Source: Betaproteobacteria bacterium (GTDB lineage Bacteria > Pseudomonadota > Gammaproteobacteria > Burkholderiales > Casimicrobiaceae). Taken from it: DNA of 64,000 nucleotides. Of this stretch, positions 45,737 to 54,506 are shown piece after piece; the first letter of the stretch is position 1; every line of letters starts with the position of its first letter. The stretch lies in NCBI GenBank assembly GCA_016704895.1, contig JADIZG010000013.1, positions 1 to 64,000 of the forward strand, in the 5' to 3' direction. The notes under the pieces are model-generated. The model saw nothing but the letters and a program-made list of their open reading frames with translations, did not search any database and had not been told where the DNA came from. Made by a program: the position numbers and the translations under genes.

Positions 45737-47710
45737 CTACTCGCCCAATCCCATCTGGATGTAGCCCGTCGGGCAGACGTCCTTGCAGATGTGGCAGCCG
45801 ATGCACTTGTCGTAGTCGGTGTAGACGTAGCGCCCCATCGTCGCTTCCTTCTTCGGCACGCGCGCCACGGCGGTCTGCGGGCAGTAGACCACGCAGTTGT
45901 CGCACTCGAAGCACTGGCCGCAGCTCATGCAGCGCTTGGCCTCCGCGACGGCCGCGGCCTCGGTGAGCGCGCCCAGGCGCTCCTCGAAGTTGCCGAGCGC
46001 GGACTCCTTCGTCAGCGTCGTGATCTCGCGTTTGTTCCGTGGCGTGTACGTGAAGTGCCCGAGGAACAGCTCCTCGTGCGGGATCACGTAGCGGTCGGAG
46101 CGGTTGTCGAAGTTGTGGATGCCCACGGTCGACTGGTCCGTGCCGTGCATCGGCTCGGTCGCTTCGGAGAACGCGAGGCCCCGCTCGACCATCTTGCGCT
46201 TCAGGTCGAACGCGTGGACGTCGACCTTCGGCCGCTTCTCCTGGTCCTCGCCGCGCAGGAACCGGTCGATGCCGTCGGCGGCGATCGCGCCGTGCCCGAT
46301 CGCGGTCGTCAGCAGGTGCGGACGCAGCACGTCGCCGCCCGCGAACGTCCCGGGCTTGCCGGGAACCTGGTAGTTCCTGTCGGCGGCGACGTTGCCCTTG
46401 CCGCTGTCGAACTCCTCGAGGCCGGTGAAGTCGACCGCCTGCCCGATCGCCGAGACGATCAGGTCGGCCGGGATGTCCTCCTCGGAACCCTCGACGTTCT
46501 TGATCTCGAGCTTGCCGCCGACGAACTTCGCCTCGCAGCGCGCGACCTTCAGCGCGATCGCGCGCCCCGACGCGTCCTTGACCACCGACACCGGGGCGAG
46601 CCCGCCGCGGATCGCTATGCCCTCGGCCTGCGCCTGCTCGATCTCGTGCTTGTTCGCCTGCATCTTGTCGACGCCGAACACCGAGGTCAGCACGACCTCG
46701 GCGCCCTGCTTGACCGACACCTCGGCGACGTCGTGCGCGATGTGGCCGGCGATCTGGTACTCGGGGAAATCGGTCGGCTTCGGCTGCCCGATGTGGCCCA
46801 GTCGGCGCGCGACCGTCGCGACGTCGATCGAGGTGTCGCCGCCGCCGATCACGACGACGCGCTTGCCGACGTGGCGCAGCCGACCGTCGTTGAACGCCTT
46901 GAGGAACGCGGTCGCGGTGACGACGTTCGGCGCGTCGCCGCCCGGCGCGGGCAGCGGGCGGCCGGATTGCGCGCCCATCCCGAGGAACACCGCGTCGAAC
47001 TCGCTGCGCAGCGTTTCCAGCGTGACGTCGGTGCCGACGCGGCACTTGAGGCGCGCCTCGACGCCGGTGTCGAGGATCCGCTGGATCTCGGCGTCGAGCA
47101 CGTCGCGCGGCGTGCGGAAGCCCGGGATGCCGTAGCGCATCATGCCGCCCAGGTGCTCGTGCTCGTCGAAGATCGTGACGGCATGGCCCATCCTGCGGAG
47201 CTGGTAGGCGCACGACAGGCCGGCCGGCCCGCCGCCGATCACGGCGACCTTCTTGCCGGTCGACACCTGGGGCGCCTGGTACGCGAGCTTGTTCGCGTTC
47301 GCGTAGTCGCCGAGGAAGTGCTCGACCGAGTTGATGCCGACGTGGTCCTCGACCTCGTTGCGGTTGCAGCCGGTTTCGCACGGCGCCGGGCAGACGCGGC
47401 CCATCACCGACGGGAACGGGTTCGCTTCGGTGAGCCGCCGCCACGCGTATTCCTGCCACGGCATCGACGGCTTGCCGTCGGCGCCCATCGGCGGCTTCTC
47501 GATGCCGCGCACGATGTTGAGGTAGCCGCGGATGTCCTCGCCGGCCGGGCAGCTGCCCTGGCAGGGGGGCGTCGACTGGATGTAGGTCGGGCACTTGTGC
47601 GTCCAGGAGGCCTGGAAGATCTGCTCGCGCCAGGAGTCCCACTTCGCGTCGCCGTCGCGGTAGCGGCGGAACGTGAGCTTCTGTTCCTGCGGGCCTTGGG
47701 TCGTGGACAT
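45737..47710 (-). CDS. dsrL: DsrL, NAD(P)H:acceptor iron-sulfur flavoprotein
   Basis: 657 residues, GltD-like. N-terminal Fe-S domain with YIQSTPPCQGSCPAGEDIRGY and PAPCETGCNRNEVEDHVG; FAD fold VIGGGPAGLSCAYQLRRMGH; NAD(P) fold VVIGGGDTSIDVATVARRLG; FAGGDVLRPHLLTTAIGHG; and a C-terminal di-cluster ferredoxin RCMSCGQCFECDNC plus CIGCHICKDVCPTGYI. In sulfur oxidizers DsrL takes the electrons DsrAB frees from DsrC trisulfide and gives them to NAD(P)+. Its presence marks the operon as oxidative. Confidence 0.95.
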   Translation of the reverse strand: MSTTQGPQEQKLTFRRYRDGDAKWDSWREQIFQASWTHKCPTYIQSTPPCQGSCPAGEDIRGYLNIVRGIEKPPMGADGKPSMPWQEYAWRRLTEANPFPSVMGRVCPAPCETGCNRNEVEDHVGINSVEHFLGDYANANKLAYQAPQVSTGKKVAVIGGGPAGLSCAYQLRRMGHAVTIFDEHEHLGGMMRYGIPGFRTPRDVLDAEIQRILDTGVEARLKCRVGTDVTLETLRSEFDAVFLGMGAQSGRPLPAPGGDAPNVVTATAFLKAFNDGRLRHVGKRVVVIGGGDTSIDVATVARRLGHIGQPKPTDFPEYQIAGHIAHDVAEVSVKQGAEVVLTSVFGVDKMQANKHEIEQAQAEGIAIRGGLAPVSVVKDASGRAIALKVARCEAKFVGGKLEIKNVEGSEEDIPADLIVSAIGQAVDFTGLEEFDSGKGNVAADRNYQVPGKPGTFAGGDVLRPHLLTTAIGHGAIAADGIDRFLRGEDQEKRPKVDVHAFDLKRKMVERGLAFSEATEPMHGTDQSTVGIHNFDNRSDRYVIPHEELFLGHFTYTPRNKREITTLTKESALGNFEERLGALTEAAAVAEAKRCMSCGQCFECDNCVVYCPQTAVARVPKKEATMGRYVYTDYDKCIGCHICKDVCPTGYIQMGLGE

Positions 47711-47750
47711 CGCCTGTTCTCCGTCGGGGTTTCCGGTGCCGGCAGCCGCG

Positions 47751-49280
47751 TCAGCGCGGCTCGCCCAGCCTGATCGCCGTGCTGACGAGCTGGTGGACGC
47801 CGCCGACCATGCCCATCTTGAATCCGTAGTAAGGAAGGACCTTCGTGAACTGCGCCTTGCAGATCGCGCAGATCGTCGCCATGAAGTTGACGCCGCGCCC
47901 GTCGGCGACCTGCCGCAGCGCTTCCATGCGCGGCAGCGCGCCCTTGACGCGCAGGTCGAGGAGCTCGTCGGTCAGCAGGCCGCCGCCCCCGCCGCAGCAG
48001 TACGTCGCGTCGTGCGTCGTTCCCGGCGCCATCTCGACGTAGTGGTTCGCGACCGCGCGGATGATCGCGCGCGGGATCTCGAACTGCCCGCCCGGCGTGT
48101 CGCCCATGCGCGAGGCGCGCGCGACGTTGCACGAGTCGTGGAACGTGACGACGCGGTGGTCGTTGGCTTCGCGGTCGAGCCTGAGCGCGCCGCGGCCGAT
48201 CAGGTCGTGCGTGAACTCGCAGATGTGCATCGGCTGCTTGTAGCGCGAGTCGAGCTGGCTCTGCAGCTTGCGCGCGAAGTCGTCCTCGCCGCCCGCGCCG
48301 ATGCCGGCGAGCGTGTTCCACATGCTGTAGGCGACGCGCCACGCGTGGCCGCACTCGCCGACGACGATCCGCTTGACGCCGAGCTCGAGCGCCGCCTCGC
48401 GGATGCGCATCGCGATCGTGCGGAGCTGGTCGTAGCTGCCGATGAACAGGCCGAAGTTGCCGGCCTCGGACGCGTGCGACGACAGCGTCCACGACACGCC
48501 GGCCGCGTGGAACACCTTCGCGTAGCCGATCAGGCTGTCGACGTGCGGCTCGGCGAAGAAGTCGGCCGACGGCGTCACCAGCAGCACCTCCGCGCCCTTC
48601 TGGTCGAGCGGGAAGCGCACGTCGACGCCGGTCTCCTCCTTGACGTCCTCCTCGAGCCCCTCGAGCGTGTCGGCGAGCGCCGGCCCGGGCAGGCCGAGGT
48701 TGTTGCCGATCCGGTGGACCTTGCCGATGATCTCGTTGCTGTACTTCTGCCCGAGACCGGCGGCATCCATGATCTCCTTGCCGGCCATCGTGATCTCGGC
48801 GGTGTCGATGCCGTACGGGCAGAACACCGAGCAGCGGCGGCATTCGGAGCACTGGTTGTAGTACGAGTACCACTGGTCGAGCACGTCCTTCGTCAGGTCG
48901 CGCGCCCCGACCAGCTTCGGGAACAGCTTGCCGGCGAGCGTGAAGTGCCGGCGGTAGACGCTGCGCATCAGGTCCTGGCGCGCGACCGGCATGTTCAGCG
49001 GGTCGCCGGTGCCGAGGAAGTAGTGGCACTTGTCGGTGCACGCCCCGCAGTGGACGCAGCTGTCGAGGTAGACCCTGAGCGAGCGGTACTTGCCGAGGAG
49101 CTCGCCCATCTTGTCCAGCGCGCGCCCTTCCCAGCCCTCGGTGAGCTCGCCCGGGAAGCCGATCGCCTCCTGCATCTTCGCGGACGCGACGTAGGGCTTC
49201 GACGCCTGCATCGCGCCCGGCACGAGCGCGGGCGGCTCGGCGAACGGCCGCAGCGGCGGGGCCTTCACGTCGGCGGCCAT
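47751..49280 (-). CDS. dsrK: DsrK, HdrD-like catalytic Fe-S subunit of DsrMKJOP
   Basis: 509 residues. Two ferredoxin-type clusters (CVHCGACTDKCHYF, CSECRRCSVFCPYGID) are followed by the heterodisulfide-reductase-like part with CCG domains: CGHAWRVAYSMWN, FHDSCNVARASRMG and YCCGGGGGLLTDEL, then ICAICKAQF. DsrK is thought to act on the DsrC disulfide or trisulfide and feed DsrM. The start ATG 49280 follows the dsrM stop by two bases. Cytoplasmic side of the membrane. Confidence 0.95.
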   Translation of the reverse strand: MAADVKAPPLRPFAEPPALVPGAMQASKPYVASAKMQEAIGFPGELTEGWEGRALDKMGELLGKYRSLRVYLDSCVHCGACTDKCHYFLGTGDPLNMPVARQDLMRSVYRRHFTLAGKLFPKLVGARDLTKDVLDQWYSYYNQCSECRRCSVFCPYGIDTAEITMAGKEIMDAAGLGQKYSNEIIGKVHRIGNNLGLPGPALADTLEGLEEDVKEETGVDVRFPLDQKGAEVLLVTPSADFFAEPHVDSLIGYAKVFHAAGVSWTLSSHASEAGNFGLFIGSYDQLRTIAMRIREAALELGVKRIVVGECGHAWRVAYSMWNTLAGIGAGGEDDFARKLQSQLDSRYKQPMHICEFTHDLIGRGALRLDREANDHRVVTFHDSCNVARASRMGDTPGGQFEIPRAIIRAVANHYVEMAPGTTHDATYCCGGGGGLLTDELLDLRVKGALPRMEALRQVADGRGVNFMATICAICKAQFTKVLPYYGFKMGMVGGVHQLVSTAIRLGEPR

Positions 49281-49282
49281 CG

Positions 49283-50008
49283 TCAGCGATCCCCGTCGAG
49301 GCGGGCGGCCCACGGCGCGAGGTGGCGGCGCTCGCGCGGGTCGTCGACCTGGTTGCGCGTCGGCGAGAAGAACACGCCCGGCGCGTGCAGCAGCTTGGAG
49401 AACGGGAAGATCAGCATCAGCACCGCGACGAGCGCGAGGTGCACCGCGACCAGCACGTCGCCGGGCAGCGGCTGCCAGTCGAACCAGAGGAGGCCGAGGA
49501 TGAATGCCTTGACCTTCACGATGTCGGCGTGCGCGACGAACGTCATCGCGAGGCCCGACAGCGCGATCACGACGAGCAGCGCGATCATCAGGTGGTCGGA
49601 CGGCGTCGAGATGTAGCGCACGCGCGGCACGAGGAAGCGGCGCGCCCAGAGCCCGGCGAGGCCGGCCGCCATCGCGACGCCCGCCCACATGCCGAACGGC
49701 TGGACGAACGCGAGCCACGCCGGGACCGGCTCGACGAAGTAGCGCAGGTGACGCAGCAGCACCAGCGCGAGCCCGGCGTGGAACAGCCAGCCGAACGCCC
49801 AGGTCCACAGGTTGCTGCGGAACAGGCTCTCGAACAGCGTCACCTCGCGCAGCATCCGCAGCGCCACGCCGCCGCGCGTGACCGGCGCCGGCGTGGTCGG
49901 GATCTTGAGCGGCGCGGGCGTGCGCGCGTAGAGCCAGACGCGATAGCCGACGCCCGCCACGAGCACCGCCGTCGCGGCGTAGAGCAGCACGGCGTAGAGG
50001 GCGGTCAT
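49283..50008 (-). CDS. dsrM: DsrM, haem b membrane subunit (NarI-like)
   Basis: A 241-residue membrane protein with about five helices: LYAVLLYAATAVLVAGVGYRV, WAFGWLFHAGLALVLLRHLRY, MWAGVAMAAGLAGLWARRFL, LMIALLVVIALSGLAMTFVAH and VLVAVHLALVAVLMLIFPFS. Its His residues (FHAGLAL, VHLALVAV, LLRHL) are in positions for two b haems. It carries electrons between DsrK and quinone. ATG 50008 was preferred over an upstream TTG; neither has a clear ribosome site. A GC-rich hairpin (50020-50040) precedes it. Confidence 0.93.
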   Translation of the reverse strand: MTALYAVLLYAATAVLVAGVGYRVWLYARTPAPLKIPTTPAPVTRGGVALRMLREVTLFESLFRSNLWTWAFGWLFHAGLALVLLRHLRYFVEPVPAWLAFVQPFGMWAGVAMAAGLAGLWARRFLVPRVRYISTPSDHLMIALLVVIALSGLAMTFVAHADIVKVKAFILGLLWFDWQPLPGDVLVAVHLALVAVLMLIFPFSKLLHAPGVFFSPTRNQVDDPRERRHLAPWAARLDGDR

Positions 50009-50019
50009 CGGCAGCAATC

Positions 50020-50040
50020 GGGCGCGCGCAGCGCGCGCCC
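50020..50040 (-). other. 9-bp hairpin between dsrC and dsrM
   Basis: GGGCGCGCG (50020-50028) and CGCGCGCCC (50032-50040) form a perfect stem with a 3-base loop, eight bases after the dsrC stop and 11 bases before dsrM. No T-run. It could protect the dsrC message or attenuate the downstream genes, giving the excess of DsrC that sulfur oxidizers are known to make. Confidence 0.6.
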
Positions 50041-50048
50041 CTTTCGCG

Positions 50049-50384
50049 TCAGACGCAGCCCGTCGGCTTGGGCAGGCCGGCGATCTTGCACGCCTGCTTC
50101 GCGGGACCGTACGGGAACAGCTCGTACAGGTACTGGCTGTTGCCCTTCTCGGGTCCGAGCTGCTTGCCGATCGCCTTGGTCAGCACGCGCACGGCCGGCG
50201 CGATCTGGTACTCGTCGTAGTACTTGCGCAGGAAGTTGACGACTTCCCAGTGGTTCTGCGACATGTCGACGTTCTCGACCTTCGCGATGAAATTCGCGAC
50301 GTCCTCGTTCCATTCGCCGAGGTTGACGAGGTAGCCTTCCTCGTCGGTCTCGTAGGACTTGCCGTTCACTTCGATCGTGGGCAT
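50049..50384 (-). CDS. dsrC: DsrC, sulfur-carrier protein
   Basis: 111 residues with the full fold (KSYETDEEGYLVNLGEWNED, NHWEVVNFLRKYYDEYQ, SQYLYELFPYGPAKQACKIAG). Both redox cysteines are present: Cys99 in KQACK and the penultimate Cys110 in PTGCV. It accepts sulfur from DsrEFH and presents it to DsrAB as a persulfide/trisulfide. A clear AAGGAG ribosome site precedes ATG 50384. It is the only one of three DsrC-family proteins in this window with intact cysteines. Confidence 0.97.
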   Translation of the reverse strand: MPTIEVNGKSYETDEEGYLVNLGEWNEDVANFIAKVENVDMSQNHWEVVNFLRKYYDEYQIAPAVRVLTKAIGKQLGPEKGNSQYLYELFPYGPAKQACKIAGLPKPTGCV

Positions 50385-50433
50385 CGCGTTCTCCTTGGAT
50401 GAGCGGGGGCTCGTGGCGGTCGGTGCGGCGGTT

Positions 50434-50730
50434 TCAGAGCCAGGATTGGCAGTTCTCGTGCTCGGCGACGAGGTCGACGAAGCCGCCGTAGTCGACCGTC
50501 GTGACGCCCTCGATCAGCCGGTCGGCGACCGCGCGCGCTTCCGCATCGGGCAGCAGCACGTAGACCTTGTGGCGCTTCGTCGCCTCGGCGAGGCGCGCGG
50601 CCGCCTTGCCGCCGCGTGCGGCGGCGTAGACGGCGTCCTCGATCAGCAGGATCGCGCCCGGCTCGGCGATCCGCAGGCACGCGTCGAGCGCCGGGCGCTC
50701 GAGCGGGGACTTGTTGACGATGTGCAGCAT
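50434..50730 (-). CDS. dsrH: DsrH, subunit of the DsrEFH sulfurtransferase
   Basis: A 98-residue TusB-like protein (MLHIVNKSPLERPALDACLR). Cys18 sits at the position of the conserved DsrH cysteine. HKVYVLLPDAEARAVADRL and TTVDYGGFVDLVAEH are typical of the family. With DsrE and DsrF it forms a hexamer that receives sulfur, probably from TusA or rhodanese, and passes it to DsrC. Confidence 0.95.
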   Translation of the reverse strand: MLHIVNKSPLERPALDACLRIAEPGAILLIEDAVYAAARGGKAAARLAEATKRHKVYVLLPDAEARAVADRLIEGVTTVDYGGFVDLVAEHENCQSWL

Positions 50731-50742
50731 CGGTCCTCCGGG

Positions 50743-51087
50743 TCAGAACGACAGGACGACGTCCTGCTCGTCCATCAGGCGCCCGAGCTCGCCCGACGAG
50801 AGCACCGTGACGTCCACGATGAGGTCGTCCTCCGAGAGGCCGCGGGCCTCGAGCGACTCGCGCTCGACGTAGAGCTTCTCGACGTCGTAGCCCTCGAGCG
50901 CGCGATAGGTGGGCGAGAAGTTCTTGGTCTCGATCCCCTTCGTCTGCTGGCCCTTGCGCAGCTGCCAGACGCCGTCCTCGACGAACGCGAGCGACACGTC
51001 CTGGTCGAACGCGGCCGAGATCAGCACGACCTCGAGCGACTCGAGCGCGTAGATCGTGCCGTACGGCGCGCTGCGGTTGACGAACAT
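50743..51087 (-). CDS. dsrF: DsrF, subunit of the DsrEFH sulfurtransferase
   Basis: 114 residues, TusC-like: MFVNRSAPYGTIYALESLEV is a near-perfect family start; SLAFVEDGVWQLRKGQQTK and DDLIVDVTVLSS follow. ATG 51087 was taken because a stop codon lies 12 codons upstream with no start between. It has no cysteine and plays a structural role in the DsrEFH hexamer, as in other species. Confidence 0.94.
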   Translation of the reverse strand: MFVNRSAPYGTIYALESLEVVLISAAFDQDVSLAFVEDGVWQLRKGQQTKGIETKNFSPTYRALEGYDVEKLYVERESLEARGLSEDDLIVDVTVLSSGELGRLMDEQDVVLSF

Positions 51088-51120
51088 GAACTTCTTGGCG
51101 GTGCCTTCGGCCGCGGGGCG

Positions 51121-51480
51121 TCAGTCCCCGAAGACGACGAGACGGTCGGACTGGATGCCCGACTCGACCAGCTGGCCCAGCCCGGAGATGCGGAAACCCG
51201 CGGCCAGGTTCTCGTCCTTGATGCCGCGGCGCAGCGCCGCGGCCACGCAGACCACCAGGTCGACGCCGTGGTCCGCGGCGAGCTTCGACCAGCGCGCGAC
51301 GACGTTGCGGTCGTCCTGCGGCGGCTCGGTCAGTCGCGTCGAGTTGTTCACGCCGTCGTGGTAGAAGAACACGCGGTGGATCTCGTGACCCTTCGCGAGC
51401 GCGGCCTTGCAGAACAGGTAGGCGGAGTCGCTCGCCTGGTGCTGGTACGGGCCTTCGTTGACGAGGATGCCGAACTTCAT
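51121..51480 (-). CDS. dsrE: DsrE, sulfur-binding subunit of DsrEFH
   Basis: 119 residues, TusD-like: MKFGILVNEGPYQHQASDSA, FFYHDGVNNSTRL. The active Cys78 is in VDLVVCVAAALRRG, the residue that carries the persulfide passed on to DsrC Cys. It lies 16 bases after the dsrB stop. Reading frame intact. Confidence 0.96.
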   Translation of the reverse strand: MKFGILVNEGPYQHQASDSAYLFCKAALAKGHEIHRVFFYHDGVNNSTRLTEPPQDDRNVVARWSKLAADHGVDLVVCVAAALRRGIKDENLAAGFRISGLGQLVESGIQSDRLVVFGD

Positions 51481-51496
51481 TCGAGCCTTCCCGCGG

Positions 51497-52573
51497 TCAG
51501 AACCGGATGTGCGTCGACGCGTTGAGGTTCACGCGCGCGCCGCGCCAGTCGTCGATCAGGTACTTGGTGAACGGCAGCCCGGTCCGCTCGAAGAAGCGCG
51601 GCCAGCCGATGCGGTCGACCCAGTCCGACAGCCGTTCCCACGGCCGCGCGTCTTCCTTGTAGACGTACAGGATGCGCTTGACGATCTCCGAGACCTCGGG
51701 CCAGCGCGGCGGGTTGTTGGGAATGCCCGCGGCGACCATCTTCATGAACGTCGGCTTGGCGCGCGCGTTGGAGTTCTTGCCGCCGACCCAGATCGCGAAC
51801 TTGGAGTGCTCCGGGTCGTTGATCTGCATCGGCGGGCAGGGCGGGTAGCAGGCGCCGCAGCAGATGCACTTCTTCTCGTCGACCTCGAGCGAGGGCTTGC
51901 CGTTCACGAGCGCCGGGCGGATCGCCGCCACCGGGCAGCGCGCGACGACCGCCGGCCGCTCGCAGACGTTGGCGACGAGGTCGTGGTTGATCTTCGGCGG
52001 CTTCGTGTGCTGGATGATGATCGCGATGTCCGCCTGGCCGCCGCAGTTGATCTCGCAGCAGGACGTCGACAGGTGCACGCGGTTGGGCATCTCCTCCTTG
52101 CGGAACTCGTCGATCAGCTCGTCCATCAGCGCCTTGACCGCGCCCGACGCGTCGGTGCCCGGGATGTCGCAGTGCAGCCATCCCTGCGTGTGCGCGATCA
52201 TCGACACCGAGTTGCCCGTGCCGCCGACCGGGAAGCCGCTCTTCTCGAGCTCGGCGATCAGCGGGGCGACCTTGGCCTCGGAAGACACCATGAACTCGAT
52301 GTTCGAGCGGATCGTGAAGCGGACGTGACCCTCGGCGTACTGGTCCGCGATGTCGCACAGCCTGCGGACCGTGTGCACGTCCATCTGCCGCTGCGTCCCC
52401 GCGCGGACCGTCCACACCTCGTCGCCGCCGTGGGCGACGTGGTGCAGCACGCCGGGACGCGGCCGGTCGTGGTACCGCCAGTCGCCGTAGTTCTTCTTCA
52501 GCAGCGGGTGCAGGTACTGCTGGTTGTCGGGAACGCCGCTCTCGATCGCCCGGCGCATCTGTGCTTGTGCCAT
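51497..52573 (-). CDS. dsrB: reverse-type dissimilatory sulfite reductase beta subunit
   Basis: 358 residues. Family blocks: YLHPLLKKNYGDWRYHDRPR, VRFTIRSNIEFMVS, SVSMIAHTQGWLHCDIPGTD and STSCCEINCGGQAD; the ferredoxin insert is CICCGACYPPCPPMQI. It forms the alpha2beta2 DsrAB with sirohaem-[4Fe-4S] centres, which in this oxidative context releases sulfite from DsrC-bound sulfur. It starts 11 bases after dsrA. Confidence 0.97.
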   Translation of the reverse strand: MAQAQMRRAIESGVPDNQQYLHPLLKKNYGDWRYHDRPRPGVLHHVAHGGDEVWTVRAGTQRQMDVHTVRRLCDIADQYAEGHVRFTIRSNIEFMVSSEAKVAPLIAELEKSGFPVGGTGNSVSMIAHTQGWLHCDIPGTDASGAVKALMDELIDEFRKEEMPNRVHLSTSCCEINCGGQADIAIIIQHTKPPKINHDLVANVCERPAVVARCPVAAIRPALVNGKPSLEVDEKKCICCGACYPPCPPMQINDPEHSKFAIWVGGKNSNARAKPTFMKMVAAGIPNNPPRWPEVSEIVKRILYVYKEDARPWERLSDWVDRIGWPRFFERTGLPFTKYLIDDWRGARVNLNASTHIRF

Positions 52574-52584
52574 CTCGTGTCTCC

Positions 52585-53880
52585 TCAGGCGACCTGCTTC
52601 GCGGCCTTCATCTTCGCCACTTCCTCGTCCCAGCCGTCCATCCGGACGTACGGGTTCGTGCGCGGCGCCGACACCATGTTCGCGTCGATCGGGATCTCCA
52701 GCGCCTCCAGGAAGTTCACCAGACCGATGCGCTCGATCATCTCGCCGGTGCGCTCGTGCTCGAGCGCGTTCTCGGCGAAGAAGTCAATGATCTTCTGCCC
52801 GAGCTCGACCAGCTTCTCGCGGTCCTCGTCCGTCTCGAGCTTCATGAACGGCACGACCACCGTGCCCATCAGGTCGCCGATCTTGAGCGTGCGCTTGCCG
52901 CCGACCAGCACGGTCGCGCCCTTGTCCTTGCCCGGGGCGAGCGCGCCGGTCATCACGTTGATGCAGTGCATGCAGCGCACGCAGTCGTGGTTCTCGATCT
53001 CGAGACCGTGCGTGTCGGAGAGCTTCACCGTCGAAACCGAGTCGCCGGCCTTCAGGTCCTTCACCTCCTTGAGCCGGATCGCCTTGGTCGGGCAGCGCGC
53101 GACGACGTCGTTCACGAGCTCGTTCATCCCGTGCTTCGCGAACCACTTGCGAGCGAGCGTCTCGTCGGTGCGGATGTTGTCGCGCCAGGTCCCGATCACC
53201 GCCATGTCGGCGCGCTGGATCGAGTTCATGCAGTCGTTCGGGCAGCCGCTGAACTTGAACTTGAACTTGTACGGGAGCGACGGGCGGTGGATGTCGTCGA
53301 GGAACGTGTTGATCACCGCGCGGTGCGCGCGGCCCTCGTCGTAGCACGACTGCTCGCAGCGCGCCGCGCCGACGCACGACATCGACGTGCGCACCGCGGG
53401 GCCCGCGCCGCCGAGGTCGAAGCCCAGTTCGTTGATCGCGTCGAACGCGCCCTGCACGTTGTCCGTCTTGGCGCCCTGGAACATGATGTCGCCGGACTGG
53501 CCGTGGAACGCGATCAGCCCCGAGCCGTGCTTCTCCCAGACGTCGGCCATCTTGCGGAGCACGTCGGTGTTGTAGTGCATGCCCGCCGGGGGCATCACGC
53601 GCAGCGTGTGGAACTCGGCGGCCGCGGGGAACATCGGCTTGCCGTTCTCGTCCTTCGCCTCGGTGAAGCGCGGAATCACGCCGCCGCCGTAGCCGAACAC
53701 GCCGACGGTGCCGCCCTTCCAGTATCCCTTGCGCGTCACGTACGAGTGCTCGAGCTGGCCGAGCAGGTCGACGACGTAGTCCTTGTCCTTCGCGAGACGC
53801 TTCAATCCCGTCACGAAGCTCGGCCACGGGCCGGACTCGAGCGCGTCGAGATTCGGGGTCTTGTGCATTTCCTTTGCCAT
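52585..53880 (-). CDS. dsrA: reverse-type dissimilatory sulfite reductase alpha subunit
   Basis: 431 residues from ATG 53880, chosen for its GAGGAGG ribosome site and the family start MAKEMHKTPNLDALESGPWP; an upstream in-frame ATG (53943) would add 21 unconserved residues. The sirohaem-cluster ligands are CVGAARC (C-x5-C) and GCPNDC (C-x3-C); the ferredoxin insert holds CVRCMHCINVMTGALAPG. The neighbouring dsrL and dsrEFH show the enzyme works in the oxidative direction. First gene of a 16-gene operon ending with cobA. Confidence 0.97.
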   Translation of the reverse strand: MAKEMHKTPNLDALESGPWPSFVTGLKRLAKDKDYVVDLLGQLEHSYVTRKGYWKGGTVGVFGYGGGVIPRFTEAKDENGKPMFPAAAEFHTLRVMPPAGMHYNTDVLRKMADVWEKHGSGLIAFHGQSGDIMFQGAKTDNVQGAFDAINELGFDLGGAGPAVRTSMSCVGAARCEQSCYDEGRAHRAVINTFLDDIHRPSLPYKFKFKFSGCPNDCMNSIQRADMAVIGTWRDNIRTDETLARKWFAKHGMNELVNDVVARCPTKAIRLKEVKDLKAGDSVSTVKLSDTHGLEIENHDCVRCMHCINVMTGALAPGKDKGATVLVGGKRTLKIGDLMGTVVVPFMKLETDEDREKLVELGQKIIDFFAENALEHERTGEMIERIGLVNFLEALEIPIDANMVSAPRTNPYVRMDGWDEEVAKMKAAKQVA

Positions 53881-54205
53881 CGCCTTGCCTCCTCGCTTGA
53901 ACGGCCGTGCGTGATCGCGCACGGTTGCCCGGACCAACGTCATGCTACGGGCGGCGCGCTGCCGCCGCCATCACTCAGGCCGGGTATCCTGAATAAGCCC
54001 AAAGGCGAGGTGTGGAAACTACCCGGATGGGTAGGGGGGCCATACTTCGCCATGGATATGGACGGGAACGTGCCGGAACACGCTCAATACGACGTGGGCC
54101 GCACGGAGTCGCGGATGCGTTCGCATTGCGGCCCGCGGCGCACGCGAACGATGGGCGTCGGGGGCCGCCGGCCCGCCCGCCCGTTCCCGGGTGCCCGAGG
54201 TTCGC
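53881..54205. promoter_or_regulatory. divergent promoter region between dsrA and the Cas6-like operon
   Basis: 325 bases without a convincing gene. On the minus strand a possible promoter for dsrA is TTTCCA (54018-54013), 17 bases, TATTCA (53995-53990), giving a start near 53983. The 7-2-7 palindrome at 54019-54034 abuts this -35, centred near -43, a typical activator position. No matching promoter was clear for the + side. Confidence 0.5.
54019..54034. promoter_or_regulatory. 16-bp 7-2-7 palindrome upstream of dsrA
   Basis: CTACCCGGATGGGTAG: arms CTACCCG and TGGGTAG around GA, identical to the element at 34132-34147 except for one base. It lies 138 bases before the dsrA start and 171 bases before the divergent gene at 54206. 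Candidate binding site for the NarL-type regulator (38169-38855). Confidence 0.65.
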
Positions 54206-54442
54206 ATGCCTGAGATCGCCAGCCTGGACCGTTTCACCGTGCCGCTGGGCGGCCAGGAGATCGAGCTCCAGCAGCTGGTGCACGACGCCGGCGGAATGGC
54301 GCTCCTCAGGATCCGCGTGCGGGAGCGGACGAGATTCACGATCTTCGACATCGATCCGGCGACGGCCCGGCGCTGGGGCGAGGCGATGGTGCGCTGGGCC
54401 GACGCGCAGGGCGGTCCGGGGACGCCGGGGGCGTCCGGGTGA
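54206..54442 (+). CDS. small conserved-looking protein, first gene of the operon divergent from dsr
   Basis: 78 residues from ATG 54206 (a GTG at 54191 is an alternative). MPEIASLDRFTVPLGGQEIEL and VHDAGGMALLRIRVRERTRFTIFDID look like a small beta-rich fold, then ATARRWGEAMVRWADAQ a helix. No cysteines. The FTIFDIDPATA pattern and coding composition suggest a real protein. It lies directly before the Cas6-like gene; function unknown. Confidence 0.65.
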   Translation: MPEIASLDRFTVPLGGQEIELQQLVHDAGGMALLRIRVRERTRFTIFDIDPATARRWGEAMVRWADAQGGPGTPGASG

Positions 54443-54506
54443 CGGGGCGGCCCGCGCTGGCCGGGATGGCGCGCGGGGTTTCGACGGGGCCGGGCGAGGA
54501 GCGCAG

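Noticed and set aside
53881..53943. The in-frame ATG at 53943 as the dsrA start
   Set aside because: It adds unconserved residues and lacks a ribosome site, while ATG 53880 has GAGGAGG and the family N-terminus.
54051..54213. A 53-codon ORF starting MDMDGNVPEHAQYDV between dsrA and the Cas6-like operon
   Set aside because: No clear ribosome site, second half is Arg/Gly/Pro-rich, and it overlaps the better-supported start at 54206.
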